35,414 nt of DNA from Aeoliella straminimaris (GTDB lineage: Bacteria; Planctomycetota; Planctomycetia; Pirellulales; Lacipirellulaceae): positions 1-35,414 of the forward strand of contig NZ_JAMXLR010000048.1 of the NCBI RefSeq assembly GCF_024054565.1, written 5' to 3'. Positions 1-7,301 of this stretch are shown piece by piece; position 1 is the stretch's first letter, and every line of letters begins with the position of its first letter. The translations under genes were made by a program, and so were the position numbers. Below the pieces are notes generated by a model. The model made no database searches. It was not told the DNA's origin and was given only the letters and a program-made list of their open reading frames with translations.

Positions 1-2095
1 CTGTCACGAACACCACATGGGGCAGTTGCGGTTCTTGGTCGTCTCTGCTCGGTAGCCGCCGCACGGTGTACCACGCCTCGGCCGACCAGATCGGCTGGTC
101 GTCGACGCTGCGAGGATTGGTCACCAGGTGCAACACGCGGTTGGGTTTCAGCCCCTCGAGTTCCAGCAGCACACTCCGCCTATCGGATGCAGGAGTCGCT
201 TTTTGTACCGCAACGGGCTCGACATGCTTCTTCGGCCCGCCATAGCCGGGCGTGGCTTCGTAGGTCCATTGCTGAAGCTGATAATTGCCGGTGTCTGCCA
301 GCCAACTATTGTCGACCGGTTGGGTGAAGCGCACCTCGACGCCTTGCGGCCGCAGACTCATGTGCTCGATGTCGAATGTCACTTCGCCGTTGGGCGTCAA
401 ACGTTGCAGCGCCTGGTAGGTTTTCTTGCCGGTGGGGTCGACCCAGTTCCAGGTCGACGCGTGATCGCCGCCAATGCCGCCAACATACAATGCCCCGTCT
501 GGGCCAAACGCCAGGCGGTTGATGCCTCCTTCGCAGCCCTGCGTGAACCGATACGCGGCGCCCTGCCAGACGCCATCGACCTGCTGAAGCGAAACACGGT
601 TTACACCGCCGTACTTCACATCACCCACGAGCATCTGCCCCGCGAAAGGCCAGCCCGCTGGAATCATCACGGGCTCCGACGGACTGTTGGCGATCTCGTC
701 CTGCGGCAGCCACACCGAGGCCTCGGTCACCGCCGCGGAATTGTGCTCGCGGGTGGCACCCGGTTGAAAGGGCGAGGGCTCCGCCCCGTCGGCCGCGCGT
801 TGAAAGAAGCCGTAGAATTTGCCGTCGACCACCAGGTTCATTTCGTTGGCCGGCGTGTACTCGCCCTGGTTGTCGGTGACCCACAGCGTGCCCTCCGGGC
901 CCCAACCGAGGCCGTTGGGCGTGCGGTGTCCGCCGGTGATTGCCTCGACGTTTTTGCCCACCGGCAGCGACAGGTCGATCCGCCACACCGAGCCATGTTG
1001 CGGTGGATTTTGCTTCAGCCCCAGCCCCGTGCCCTTCGCCATGCAGAGAAAGCCCGGATGGCCTTCGGGCCCTGGCTCGTGCACCAGGCCAAAGCTCAGC
1101 GCGTGGAAGTCGTTACAGTCCCAGCCGCTGGCCACCGTGGTCGGCTGCCAGTTGCCGGTCGTCTCGTCGCGCTGGAACTTCGTCACCTCCAGTCGCTGCG
1201 AAACGTAAATCGCATCGCCCACCACGCACACGCCGGCCGGTTCGTACAGCTTCTCGGCAATCAGCTCCCGCTCAATCTTGGCCGGATCGCCCGTCGGATT
1301 GTGGTATAGCCACAGCTCGCCATCGGGCTCAGGTTGTGGGTGCGGCGCGCGAAGCTTACGGGCGTCGAATGTGGCGACGACCAGCGTGCCGTCTCGCATG
1401 GTCGCCAGTCCACCCACTGGCACTTCGACCTCCGGCGGATGAATGGTCTCAATGTCGAGACTCGGATACAGACCAGCGACTTTGCGATGCAGCCCCGGCC
1501 GGGCGGCTTCGTTCTCGAGCAGTTTGAAGCCAGGGCTGGTGGGGCGGAAGTAAAACGCTTCGGCCGTGATCACATCGGTCGGAATCTCCGCAGCCTTATT
1601 CGCACCGGGCGGCGTCCATCGCATCGCGAAATGAGGCTCGCCCCCACCGACGCAGAACTCCACCCGCACCACATGCTTGCCCGCGGCGAGGTGCACGCTG
1701 GTCGCAATGCCATGCTGCGTGTGCACGCCCTGGGCGACCACATTGCCGTCGATCCAAAGATCGGCCGGCGCCCAGCTCACGACTTCAAACACGTAGTTTC
1801 CCTCGCGCTCGATTTCGAGCTGCGAAGTCAGTCTCGCCACGTAACACTCGGCCACTTCGTCGAGGAACTCCTCGTCGCCCTCGAGGTGAAATTGGGCGAT
1901 CGTGCGATCGAGATTTGCGCTTTGCTCACCGGCGAGCCGCTGCCCACGCCCCATGGGTCGCTCGACCTCGAATACCTGGAGCCGGACGCCTGGCTCGCGC
2001 TCAGGCTTTGGCTTTGCAGTATCACCCAAAACGGCGCTCGCCATTGGAATCAAGAGCGCGCAGGTCAGTGCCACACGAAACGTCGAACAAATCAT
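1..2095 (-). CDS. Secreted PA14 / beta-propeller dehydrogenase-like protein, C-terminus outside window
   Basis: I translated this frame by hand from an ATG at 2095 down to base 1 without meeting a stop; about 698 residues are visible and the gene continues beyond the window. A purine-rich ribosome site (AGGGGAG, 2103-2109) precedes the ATG. Residues 1-24 are a signal peptide. Residues about 40-185 look like a PA14 sugar-binding module (a WIDG turn, then 'HVVRVEF' and 'MRWTPPG' near its end). Residues about 215-565 resemble a sorbosone-dehydrogenase-type six-bladed propeller ('NGLGWGPEGTLWVTDNQGEY', later 'GCEGGINRLAFGPDGALYVGG'). A following segment ('FTQPVDNSWLADTGNYQ') is typical of large planctomycete secreted proteins that often end in a cytochrome c domain; that domain would lie outside the window. 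Likely role: periplasmic oxidation or binding of sugars, inferred from family only. The substrate is unknown. Confidence 0.8.
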   Translation of the reverse strand, partial: MICSTFRVALTCALLIPMASAVLGDTAKPKPEREPGVRLQVFEVERPMGRGQRLAGEQSANLDRTIAQFHLEGDEEFLDEVAECYVARLTSQLEIEREGNYVFEVVSWAPADLWIDGNVVAQGVHTQHGIATSVHLAAGKHVVRVEFCVGGGEPHFAMRWTPPGANKAAEIPTDVITAEAFYFRPTSPGFKLLENEAARPGLHRKVAGLYPSLDIETIHPPEVEVPVGGLATMRDGTLVVATFDARKLRAPHPQPEPDGELWLYHNPTGDPAKIERELIAEKLYEPAGVCVVGDAIYVSQRLEVTKFQRDETTGNWQPTTVASGWDCNDFHALSFGLVHEPGPEGHPGFLCMAKGTGLGLKQNPPQHGSVWRIDLSLPVGKNVEAITGGHRTPNGLGWGPEGTLWVTDNQGEYTPANEMNLVVDGKFYGFFQRAADGAEPSPFQPGATREHNSAAVTEASVWLPQDEIANSPSEPVMIPAGWPFAGQMLVGDVKYGGVNRVSLQQVDGVWQGAAYRFTQGCEGGINRLAFGPDGALYVGGIGGDHASTWNWVDPTGKKTYQALQRLTPNGEVTFDIEHMSLRPQGVEVRFTQPVDNSWLADTGNYQLQQWTYEATPGYGGPKKHVEPVAVQKATPASDRRSVLLELEGLKPNRVLHLVTNPRSVDDQPIWSAEAWYTVRRLPSRDDQEPQLPHVVFVT

Positions 2096-2260
2096 CAAGC
2101 GTCTCCCCTGAAGTCACGGACACGGCTCGTGATTCTAGCAGACGCGAGTGGCCGGGGCGAAATGTTTGGAGCGGAGTGGGGGATGTTTGGAAACAAAAGA
2201 ATGGGTTTTTGGAGTCTCGTTGTCGCTGGGGTTCGCGTGTGAGGGGATTCCTAATTTGTT

Positions 2261-2322
2261 GCGCGCCGCCAATGGTCTTTGGGCGTTGCCCGGGGCTACG
2301 GTGATTTGTGGCGTTGGCCAAA
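2261..2322 (+). repeat. REP-type repeat, left direct copy
   Basis: It opens with GCGCGCCGCCAAT and contains a short GGGC/GCCC hairpin (2281-2291) followed by CTAC (2296-2299) and GGTGATTTGTGGC. It matches the right copy at 3013-3075 in the same orientation, but its hairpin is degenerate (4-bp stem). Confidence 0.7.
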
Positions 2323-2333
2323 GCGATTTCGGA

Positions 2334-2786
2334 TCAATCCCATAAATAACGCTCGTCATACTCGATGCCGGCTCGTTCCAGCATGCTTCGGAATTCTTCT
2401 TGGTACGATAGCTTCTGGTGATGCTCCGCCTGGTTGCGTACGTATCGTTCAACATCGTCACGGTGCGTGGGGCTCACCGAAAACATTCCATAGCCGCGCT
2501 GCCAATAGAAACTCTGATACGGCTCACCAAGCGTCTTAACAAACTTCGACGACTCACGCTTTATCTGCTCGACGAGTTCTGCAGGCGAATGCATCCTGCC
2601 GATGTCGAAAAGCATGTGAACGTGATCCTCCACTCCGCCTACAACTACCCAAGGGCATTTCATGTCGCGGAGCAGGGTTGCCAGGTACGCGTGGACCCGC
2701 GTGCGGACACTGTCGTCGAGAAAAGTCTGGCGGTTCTTGGTGCTGAATACCAGATGCGCATAGAGCTTCGAAAGCGATTGCGGCAT
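2334..2786 (-). CDS. REP-associated / IS200-like tyrosine (HUH, Y1) transposase
   Basis: A 150-residue protein of the Y1 single-strand transposase family (Transposase_17). The metal-binding HUH motif is seen as H55-V-H57 in 'GGVEDHVHMLFDI', and the DNA-attacking tyrosine is most likely Y115 in 'YVRNQAEHH', the usual C-terminal helix position. Length is normal for the family (about 130-200) and the frame is intact, so it may be active. Such enzymes cut and join single-stranded DNA at hairpins. The neighbouring GTAG-hairpin sequences suggest it acts on REPs (RAYT behaviour) rather than being a plain IS200 that moves only itself. The start ATG at 2786 gives the conserved N-terminus 'MPQSLSKLYAHLVFSTKNR'. 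Confidence 0.88.
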   Translation of the reverse strand: MPQSLSKLYAHLVFSTKNRQTFLDDSVRTRVHAYLATLLRDMKCPWVVVGGVEDHVHMLFDIGRMHSPAELVEQIKRESSKFVKTLGEPYQSFYWQRGYGMFSVSPTHRDDVERYVRNQAEHHQKLSYQEEFRSMLERAGIEYDERYLWD

Positions 2787-2826
2787 GATGCTAGGCGAAG
2801 GTGGGGTTATTCAATGAATACGCTTG

Positions 2827-2930
2827 GCCGAAGGCCTTTCTTCATCGTAGCCCAAAGCAACGCCCGTTTGCAGAGAACTCCATGGCCGAAGGCCTATATT
2901 CACCGTAGCCTAGGGCAACGCCCTAGGAAA
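2827..2930 (-). repeat. Two inverted REP-type repeats downstream of the transposase start
   Basis: Two tandem units read GGCCGAAGGCC, a short spacer, TCA(C/T)CGTAG and then a hairpin. The second is well preserved: GTAG at 2905-2908 followed by a perfect 8-bp stem CCTAGGGC/GCCCTAGG with loop AAC (2909-2927). The first, around 2827-2873, keeps GTAG (2847-2850) but its stem has decayed. Both are inverted relative to the copies at 2261 and 3013. Confidence 0.7.
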
Positions 2931-2947
2931 TCATGGCCAGGAACGAT

Positions 2948-3006
2948 TTTGGCCAAAGGCCATATCCACCACCGGCATTCATGGGTGAATATGACCTTCG
3001 GCCAAA
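2948..3006. repeat. Imperfect inverted repeat within REP cluster
   Basis: The arms 2948-2970 and 2984-3006 pair at 20 of 23 positions by hand, around a 13-base loop. Each arm carries the GGCC(A/G)AAGG motif found in the neighbouring REP units, so this is probably two head-to-head REP shoulders without the central hairpin. Confidence 0.6.
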
Positions 3007-3012
3007 CGGAGG

Positions 3013-3075
3013 GCGCGCCACCAATGCCCCTAGGGCGGTGCCCTAGGCTACGGTGATTTGTGGCCGTTGGCCAAA
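3013..3075 (+). repeat. REP-type repeat, right direct copy
   Basis: Same orientation as the copy at 2261-2322. It has a perfect 8-bp hairpin, CCTAGGGC / GCCCTAGG, with loop GGT (3029-3047), directly followed by CTAC (3048-3051), then GGTGATTTGTGGCCGTTGGC. Only 22 bases separate it from the stop codon of the DUF1501 gene, so it may also act as a transcript-end hairpin. Confidence 0.7.
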
Positions 3076-3097
3076 TGGATGGCGAGAATTCCTGCCC

Positions 3098-4366
3098 CTA
3101 CCCAAACAACTCCGAAATCACCCGACCGCCATTCGCAATCTTCATCGGGCGGCCGTTGTTGCTGGTGAACGTCGTCTGCAGCGAGATGCCCATTGCTTGG
3201 CATACCGTGGCCATCAGGTCTTCGGATGAGTAGGGTTCCGACTCGACCTGGGTGCCGTCGGCGCTGGTTTCGCCAATGGCCAGGCCGCCGTTGATCGGCC
3301 CGCCGCCTACCACCGCGCTCCACGCCCGGGCGTAGTGGTCGCGGCCGGCGTTGCCGTTGATGCGGGGGGTGCGGCCGAATTCGCCCATCCAGATCACCAC
3401 GGTGCTGTCCAGCAGGCCGCGCTGTTTCAAGTCTTCCATCAGCGCGCCCATCGCCTTGTCCATCTCGGGCAACTTGTTATCGAGCGTCGTAAAGCAGTTC
3501 TGGTGCAGGTCCCAGCCACCCATGTTCACCTCGACGAATGGCACACCCGACTCGACCAACCGGCGGGCGAGCATGCAGCCGCGGCCGAAACCGCTGTTGC
3601 CGTACAGCTCCTTCATGTCCTCCGGCTCGCTCTGCACGTTGAACGCCTTCATCTGGTCGCTGGTCAGCAGCGAATTGGTCTTGGCCAGCACCTTCGCGTG
3701 GTCCTCGGCCGCCATGCCGCGACGCTCGTTGATGAACTGCGTTTCGATGGTCTCCAGCAGGGCGAACCGCTGGGCGAGTCGCTGTTCCTGCATCTTCATG
3801 TCGAGGTTGCGAATCCGGCCGTTCGAGTCGACCTGGAACGGCGCGTAAGCCATCCCCAGGAAGCCGGGTCCTTCGCTTGCCCCACCAACCGAGACGAACA
3901 GCGGAATATCGAGGTCCGGCACCAGGTGCTCGGTCTCGTGGGCCACCACTGCGCCATAGCTGGGATGCATCACGTTGGGGTTGGGCACGTAGCCGGTGTG
4001 CATGTAGTAGCGCCCCCGCTCGTGGTCCGCCTCGCGGGTGCTCATCGAGCGAATCACGGACAGCCTATCCATGTGCTGGGCGACGGTTGGCAACTTGTCG
4101 CTAATCTGCGCGTTGCCAGCGGTGCCGATGGCTCGCGAAGGACCACCGGTCGGCGCGCCGCTCTTGATGTCCCAAATGTCGATCGTGGGCGGACCGCCAC
4201 CCATCCACAGCAGGATGGCGCTCTTGTGATTTTTCTTCAGCGTCTCGGCCGCCGCCCGCACACTGCTCGTGAGCGTCATCGCCGGCAGCGCCAGCGCGCT
4301 GGCACCCGCCAGGTGACTCATAAAGTGACGGCGGTTCATTCCAGCAGGCGTGCGGTAAGGAATCAT
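3098..4366 (-). CDS. DUF1501 family protein with Tat-type signal
   Basis: I choose the ATG at 4366 (422 residues, MIPYRTPAGMNRRHF) because GGAG at 4376-4379 is well spaced. The N-terminus has a twin-arginine-like motif (NRRHFMSHLAG) and a hydrophobic stretch ending near 'SSVRA', so the protein is probably exported folded. The body is DUF1501, a family abundant in planctomycetes and distantly related to sulfatases/alkaline phosphatases: 'LLWMGGGPPTIDIWDIK' early, and 'WMGEFGRTPRINGNAGRDHY' late, are characteristic. No enzymatic activity is established for the family. It follows the DUF1549/DUF1553 gene on the same strand with 89 bases between, the classic planctomycete pairing, and probably acts with it in the periplasm. 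Confidence 0.92.
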   Translation of the reverse strand: MIPYRTPAGMNRRHFMSHLAGASALALPAMTLTSSVRAAAETLKKNHKSAILLWMGGGPPTIDIWDIKSGAPTGGPSRAIGTAGNAQISDKLPTVAQHMDRLSVIRSMSTREADHERGRYYMHTGYVPNPNVMHPSYGAVVAHETEHLVPDLDIPLFVSVGGASEGPGFLGMAYAPFQVDSNGRIRNLDMKMQEQRLAQRFALLETIETQFINERRGMAAEDHAKVLAKTNSLLTSDQMKAFNVQSEPEDMKELYGNSGFGRGCMLARRLVESGVPFVEVNMGGWDLHQNCFTTLDNKLPEMDKAMGALMEDLKQRGLLDSTVVIWMGEFGRTPRINGNAGRDHYARAWSAVVGGGPINGGLAIGETSADGTQVESEPYSSEDLMATVCQAMGISLQTTFTSNNGRPMKIANGGRVISELFG

Positions 4367-4385
4367 GCGGGAGTGCTCCAAGTGG

Positions 4386-4454
4386 TTGGCTCTCGGCTGT
4401 CAGCTTCGTTGGCCACTTCTGGCCAATAGCTAATAGCCGACAGCCAATAGCCAA
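4386..4454. terminator. Hairpin between DUF1549/1553 and DUF1501 genes
   Basis: The arms TTGGCTCTCGGCTGTCAGC (4386-4404) and AGCCGACAGCCAATAGCCAA (4435-4454) are largely complementary, and a smaller hairpin GGCCA-CTTC-TGGCC (4411-4424) is nested between them. It begins directly after the upstream gene's stop. There is no run of T, so it could be a partial terminator, an RNA-stability hairpin or just an intergenic repeat. Confidence 0.35.
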
Positions 4455-4455
4455 A

Positions 4456-6183
4456 CTAGTGAATCAAAATAAACTCGTTGCTATTCAGCAGCGCCCACCA
4501 GATGTCGCGGAGGGCTTCGGGCGTGTTGCCGTCGCGGGCGGCGAGCAGTTTGTTGCAGATCACCACTTCGTCCCGCTTCGGGCGGCGGGCCAGGGCGGCC
4601 TCGTACAGGTACTGAATCCGCTGTGGGTTCGAAAGCTCGTCGCTGGTGGCCACGGTGTGCAGGAAGCTGCCGGGCGAGCACTCGGTAGCCTTCTTCACCA
4701 GCCCGCCGTTCATCATCATCAGGGCCTGCGGAATCGAGCCATTGAAAGTGGTGGCCTCGCTGTTGTCGTCGGTGCCGAAGGCGGTGTTGAACTGCGACAG
4801 CCACTGCGTTTTCATCCGCTCCCGCTCGTCGTACGGCAGCGACTCATCGGCCGCGGTCGCCGTCAGCAGCGATTCGTAAAGCTGCTCGGCCTGCATCTGT
4901 CGCAGGTAGAAGTGGCTGAACATCGGCCGCGCGCCGAGGTTCGGATCGTCGCTCTGGTTGTCGCGGGTCATGCGGCTCGAAAGGCTGTACGGCTCGCTCA
5001 GCACGATCCACCGCATCAGCTCTTTCATGTCGAAGCTCGAACTGTGGAACTCGTCGGCCAGGTACTGCAGTAGCTCGGGATGCGTCGGCGGGTTGTGCGG
5101 GCCCATGTCGTACACCGGCTTGGTGAAGCCGTAGCCCAGGAAGTGGCTCCACATCCGATTCACGGCCGCCACGGGGAATTCAGCGGAGTTCAAAATCAGG
5201 TCGGCCAGTTCCTGCCGGCGGTTGATGTCTTCCAGATAGCCGCTGTCGCCGAAGTCTTCTCCGCGGTCGGCGTACTTCTCGGCCAGCGATGCTCCGTCCA
5301 CGAACACGGGGTACGCCACCTTCAGCTTGCCGTTACGCAGTTCGTAGTACAGTTCGGCCTTCGAAGGGTCGCCCCCTTCGCCGGCGAAGTCGCGATCGAC
5401 CACGCGGGCGTAGCGGCGGTTGTTGGTGCCGGCCACTTGCTCGCGCATCACGCGGGTTTGGCGGAAGAAGGCATTCAGCTCCCAGAACTGGTTTTGCTTA
5501 TACTCGTTGAACGGATGGTTGTGGCACTGCGTGCAGCCGACCGCCATGCCCAGGAAGATCTCGGCCGTCTTGGCAGTGGCTTGGATGCCGTTCTCGCTCA
5601 TCTTGTCGGCCAGGAAGTTCGCCGCGCCGTTGTAGTCCGAGTCGCCTGGTTGGCAGCTACCGGTGGCGGTGACCAGTTCGGTGGCCAGTTGGTCGTACGA
5701 CTTATTCTTCTGAAACGCCCGCCTGAGGTACTGCTGCATGCCCCGCCGTACGGCCAGCGAGTCGCGATCCACGCCGCCGGTGCGGCCGATCAGGGTGTTG
5801 GTCCACAGCGTGGTCCAGTTGCGAGCAAACTCTTCCAGGTATTCGTCGCCCAATAGACGATCGACCAGCTTCTCGCGCTTGTTCTCGTCGCGATCGGTCA
5901 CGTAGTCGCGCAGTTCGTCGACGGTCGGCACGCGGCCCACCAGGTCCAGGTACACCCGCCGGCACCATTCGCCGTCGGTCGCCGGCTTCGAGGGAGATAC
6001 GCCCGTGGCCGACCAGCCTTCGCGGACCAGACGATTGATCTCCGCCACTTGCTTCAGGCCGAAACTGTCGGAGTCGTCCCCAGCCGACGGCGTGTTGGAC
6101 GTACCCGCGGCACCAGCCAGCGGGGCGAGCGAGACCGCGACGGCCAGGAGCAGGGCGGGGTGGAGATAGCTAGAAGACTTCAT
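4456..6183 (-). CDS. DUF1549 / DUF1553 domain protein with CxxCH motif
   Basis: A 575-residue protein. The open frame extends to 6495, but I take the ATG at 6183 because it is preceded by GAGGAAGC and starts a clear signal peptide (MKSSSYLHPALLLAVAVSLA, cut near GAAG). DUF1549 occupies about residues 42-240 ('RRVYLDLVGRVPTVDEL', 'RNWTTLWTNTLIGR') and contains CTQCH at 217-221, a heme-c-like CxxCH motif usual in this family. DUF1553 follows, about 290-570 ('AAVNRMWSHFLGYGF', ending in 'WWALLNSNEFILIH'). These proteins are planctomycete-typical periplasmic factors of unknown biochemistry, generally paired with DUF1501 proteins as here. Whether the CxxCH binds heme is not settled by sequence. 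Confidence 0.92.
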   Translation of the reverse strand: MKSSSYLHPALLLAVAVSLAPLAGAAGTSNTPSAGDDSDSFGLKQVAEINRLVREGWSATGVSPSKPATDGEWCRRVYLDLVGRVPTVDELRDYVTDRDENKREKLVDRLLGDEYLEEFARNWTTLWTNTLIGRTGGVDRDSLAVRRGMQQYLRRAFQKNKSYDQLATELVTATGSCQPGDSDYNGAANFLADKMSENGIQATAKTAEIFLGMAVGCTQCHNHPFNEYKQNQFWELNAFFRQTRVMREQVAGTNNRRYARVVDRDFAGEGGDPSKAELYYELRNGKLKVAYPVFVDGASLAEKYADRGEDFGDSGYLEDINRRQELADLILNSAEFPVAAVNRMWSHFLGYGFTKPVYDMGPHNPPTHPELLQYLADEFHSSSFDMKELMRWIVLSEPYSLSSRMTRDNQSDDPNLGARPMFSHFYLRQMQAEQLYESLLTATAADESLPYDERERMKTQWLSQFNTAFGTDDNSEATTFNGSIPQALMMMNGGLVKKATECSPGSFLHTVATSDELSNPQRIQYLYEAALARRPKRDEVVICNKLLAARDGNTPEALRDIWWALLNSNEFILIH

Positions 6184-6449
6184 GCTTCCTCGCTGAATCG
6201 GTTTCGGCGTGTTTTTATCGGTCCCCGCATCCATTCTAACCGCCGGTAGCTGCGGCAAGTATCGTTTTGCGGACAAAAGCGTCGTCATTGATCCCTGGCG
6301 GACGCGGCCCTCCCGACGCAGGCACTTGCAGGGGAGCCCTGGGAGACAGTCTCGATATGGGTCGGCTTGGCAGGGGTGGAACCACAAGCCGGAAAAAAAA
6401 CTTCGCAAGAAGGTTGCTGGGATATTCCCAGTGGCGGGGATGAGCAGTA

Positions 6450-6495
6450 TTGAGTGTTGCAGAATTGAACACGTGTTCGATTCTGATACACTCAA
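6450..6495. repeat. 46-bp imperfect palindrome
   Basis: The left half (6450-6472) and the reverse complement of the right half (6473-6495) agree at 20 of 23 positions by hand, centred on GAACAC|GTGTTC. There is no loop, which favours a dimeric protein-binding site or a cruciform/RNA hairpin. It lies 267 bases upstream of the DUF1549 gene start. Confidence 0.7.
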
Positions 6496-6504
6496 AACGC
6501 AACA

Positions 6505-6544
6505 GGCGGGCTGAAGCGGAGTGTTCCGGTCGCTTCAGCCCGCC
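6505..6544. repeat. Perfect 14-bp inverted repeat with 12-base loop
   Basis: GGCGGGCTGAAGCG (6505-6518) and its exact reverse complement (6531-6544). As RNA it would be a very stable hairpin. It lies 9 bases after the 46-bp palindrome, in a divergent region where no gene ends, so an ordinary terminator role is not obvious unless a non-coding transcript passes here. Confidence 0.7.
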
Positions 6545-7001
6545 CAAAATGTTGGACCCTTCGAAGTTTGCGAATGCTCATTTGGGGGGAGGGAGCAGTT
6601 CGCTAAGTGCTTGAGATATCGAAGGTTCCAACTAAGTCGCTGCGTTGCCTCTTCGTCTTACCGACCCCTAGCTCTTCTCTGTTCCGGCCCCGCGACGCTT
6701 GGTCGCTAGTGCCTTAGGTGTCGAAGACGGATTTACTAGTATGCGAACCGTGTGCCAAAAAGAGGTGGTGCTCAATTATGTGTACTCCCCCTCAGATGGG
6801 GGTTGGGTGAGAATGGAGGGGGGGTTTAGGCGGTGCTTCTCTCAGGTGTGCTTCAGTCTTGCACGCAGCCAAGGCACTTAGTGCAACTGATTGCACTGCT
6901 GTCCAAGTGTGGTTTTGCGCACTGTGAACATTGCAGGAGGTGGGATTGTCCCACTTTGGGAAATGTGGGAAATAGTCTGCAACAAGCGGTTGTGGCGACC
7001 G

Positions 7002-7032
7002 TATATTAAAACGGGAGCGATTTCCTGGAGGA
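7002..7032 (+). promoter_or_regulatory. Putative -10 box and ribosome site of the toxin-antitoxin operon
   Basis: TATATT at 7002-7007 could be a -10 element; no convincing -35 is seen. GGAGGA at 7027-7032 is a strong Shine-Dalgarno 8 bases before the antitoxin ATG and fixes that start over longer in-frame alternatives. The inverted repeat at 6940-6954 could be an operator. Confidence 0.45.
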
Positions 7033-7040
7033 CAAAAGCA

Positions 7041-7301
7041 ATGACTACCAAGATTCTAGACAGCAAGGGACGTTTGAGCCTTGGGGCAGAATACGCCTCG
7101 CAGACTGTAATTGTAGACGACTCAAACGCAGATCGAATTGTAATCACCCCAGCAGTAGTAATCCCCGCTAACGAGCTATGGGTTTTCCAGAATGAGGCGG
7201 CTCGGGAGTCTTTGGCTGCCGGCCTGCGAGATGCTCGGGCCGGGCGTTTGTCTGATGGCCCCGAAATCGACGACGAATGGCTGTCTGACAACGAGGATTA
7301 A
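7041..7301 (+). CDS. Putative type II antitoxin (AbrB/SpoVT-like N-terminus)
   Basis: An 86-residue protein. The N-terminal half ('MTTKILDSKGRLSLGAEYAS' then strands ending 'RIVITPAVVIP') resembles short AbrB/SpoVT-type DNA-binding antitoxins. The C-terminal half is helical then acidic ('GLRDARAGRLSDGPEIDDEW'), as expected for a segment that wraps and neutralises a toxin. The ATG at 7041 is set by the GGAGGA just upstream. The stop codon is directly followed by the toxin ATG with no intervening base, the usual antitoxin-first order. Such antitoxins normally repress their own promoter. The fold assignment is moderate; the gene pair makes the role more secure than the sequence alone. Confidence 0.75.
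   Translation: MTTKILDSKGRLSLGAEYASQTVIVDDSNADRIVITPAVVIPANELWVFQNEAARESLAAGLRDARAGRLSDGPEIDDEWLSDNED

Larger units (their letters stand above)
2261..3075. mobile_element. REP/RAYT element: transposase bracketed by REP-type hairpins
   Basis: The transposase gene at 2334-2786 is bracketed by two direct copies of a ~62-base sequence (2261-2322 and 3013-3075; by hand, 8 mismatches and one single-base gap). Between the gene and the right copy lie inverted partial copies (2827-2930). Several copies carry the tetranucleotide GTAG (or CTAC when inverted) directly at the foot of a short hairpin, the layout known for bacterial REP sequences and their RAYT transposases. The element separates two genes transcribed in the same direction. 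Confidence 0.7.
6184..7040. other. 857-base intergenic region without a convincing gene
   Basis: The region lies between two divergent units. I found no open frame with recognisable content. It holds a 46-bp imperfect palindrome (6450-6495), a perfect 14-bp inverted repeat (6505-6544), a C-rich/G-rich hairpin around 6785-6800, a small inverted repeat GTGGGA-TTG-TCCCAC (6940-6954) and the presumed promoter of the toxin-antitoxin pair. G+C falls noticeably from about 6560 onward. Confidence 0.6.

Noticed and set aside
128..2242. Long plus-strand open frames at 128-1309 and 1334-2242
   Set aside because: They are antisense to the continuous minus-strand PA14/propeller frame, contain no recognisable domain and are typical of G+C-rich antisense frames.
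2827..3075. CRISPR array
   Set aside because: The repeats are palindromic, unevenly spaced and in mixed orientation, with no spacers of uniform length; they fit REP elements.
4456..6495. Longer N-terminus for the DUF1549 protein, starting at 6495
   Set aside because: It runs through the 46-bp palindrome and lacks a ribosome site; the ATG at 6183 gives a perfect signal peptide with GAGGAAGC upstream.
6505..6544. Rho-independent terminator
   Set aside because: The stem is perfect but no T-run follows on either strand and no gene ends here.
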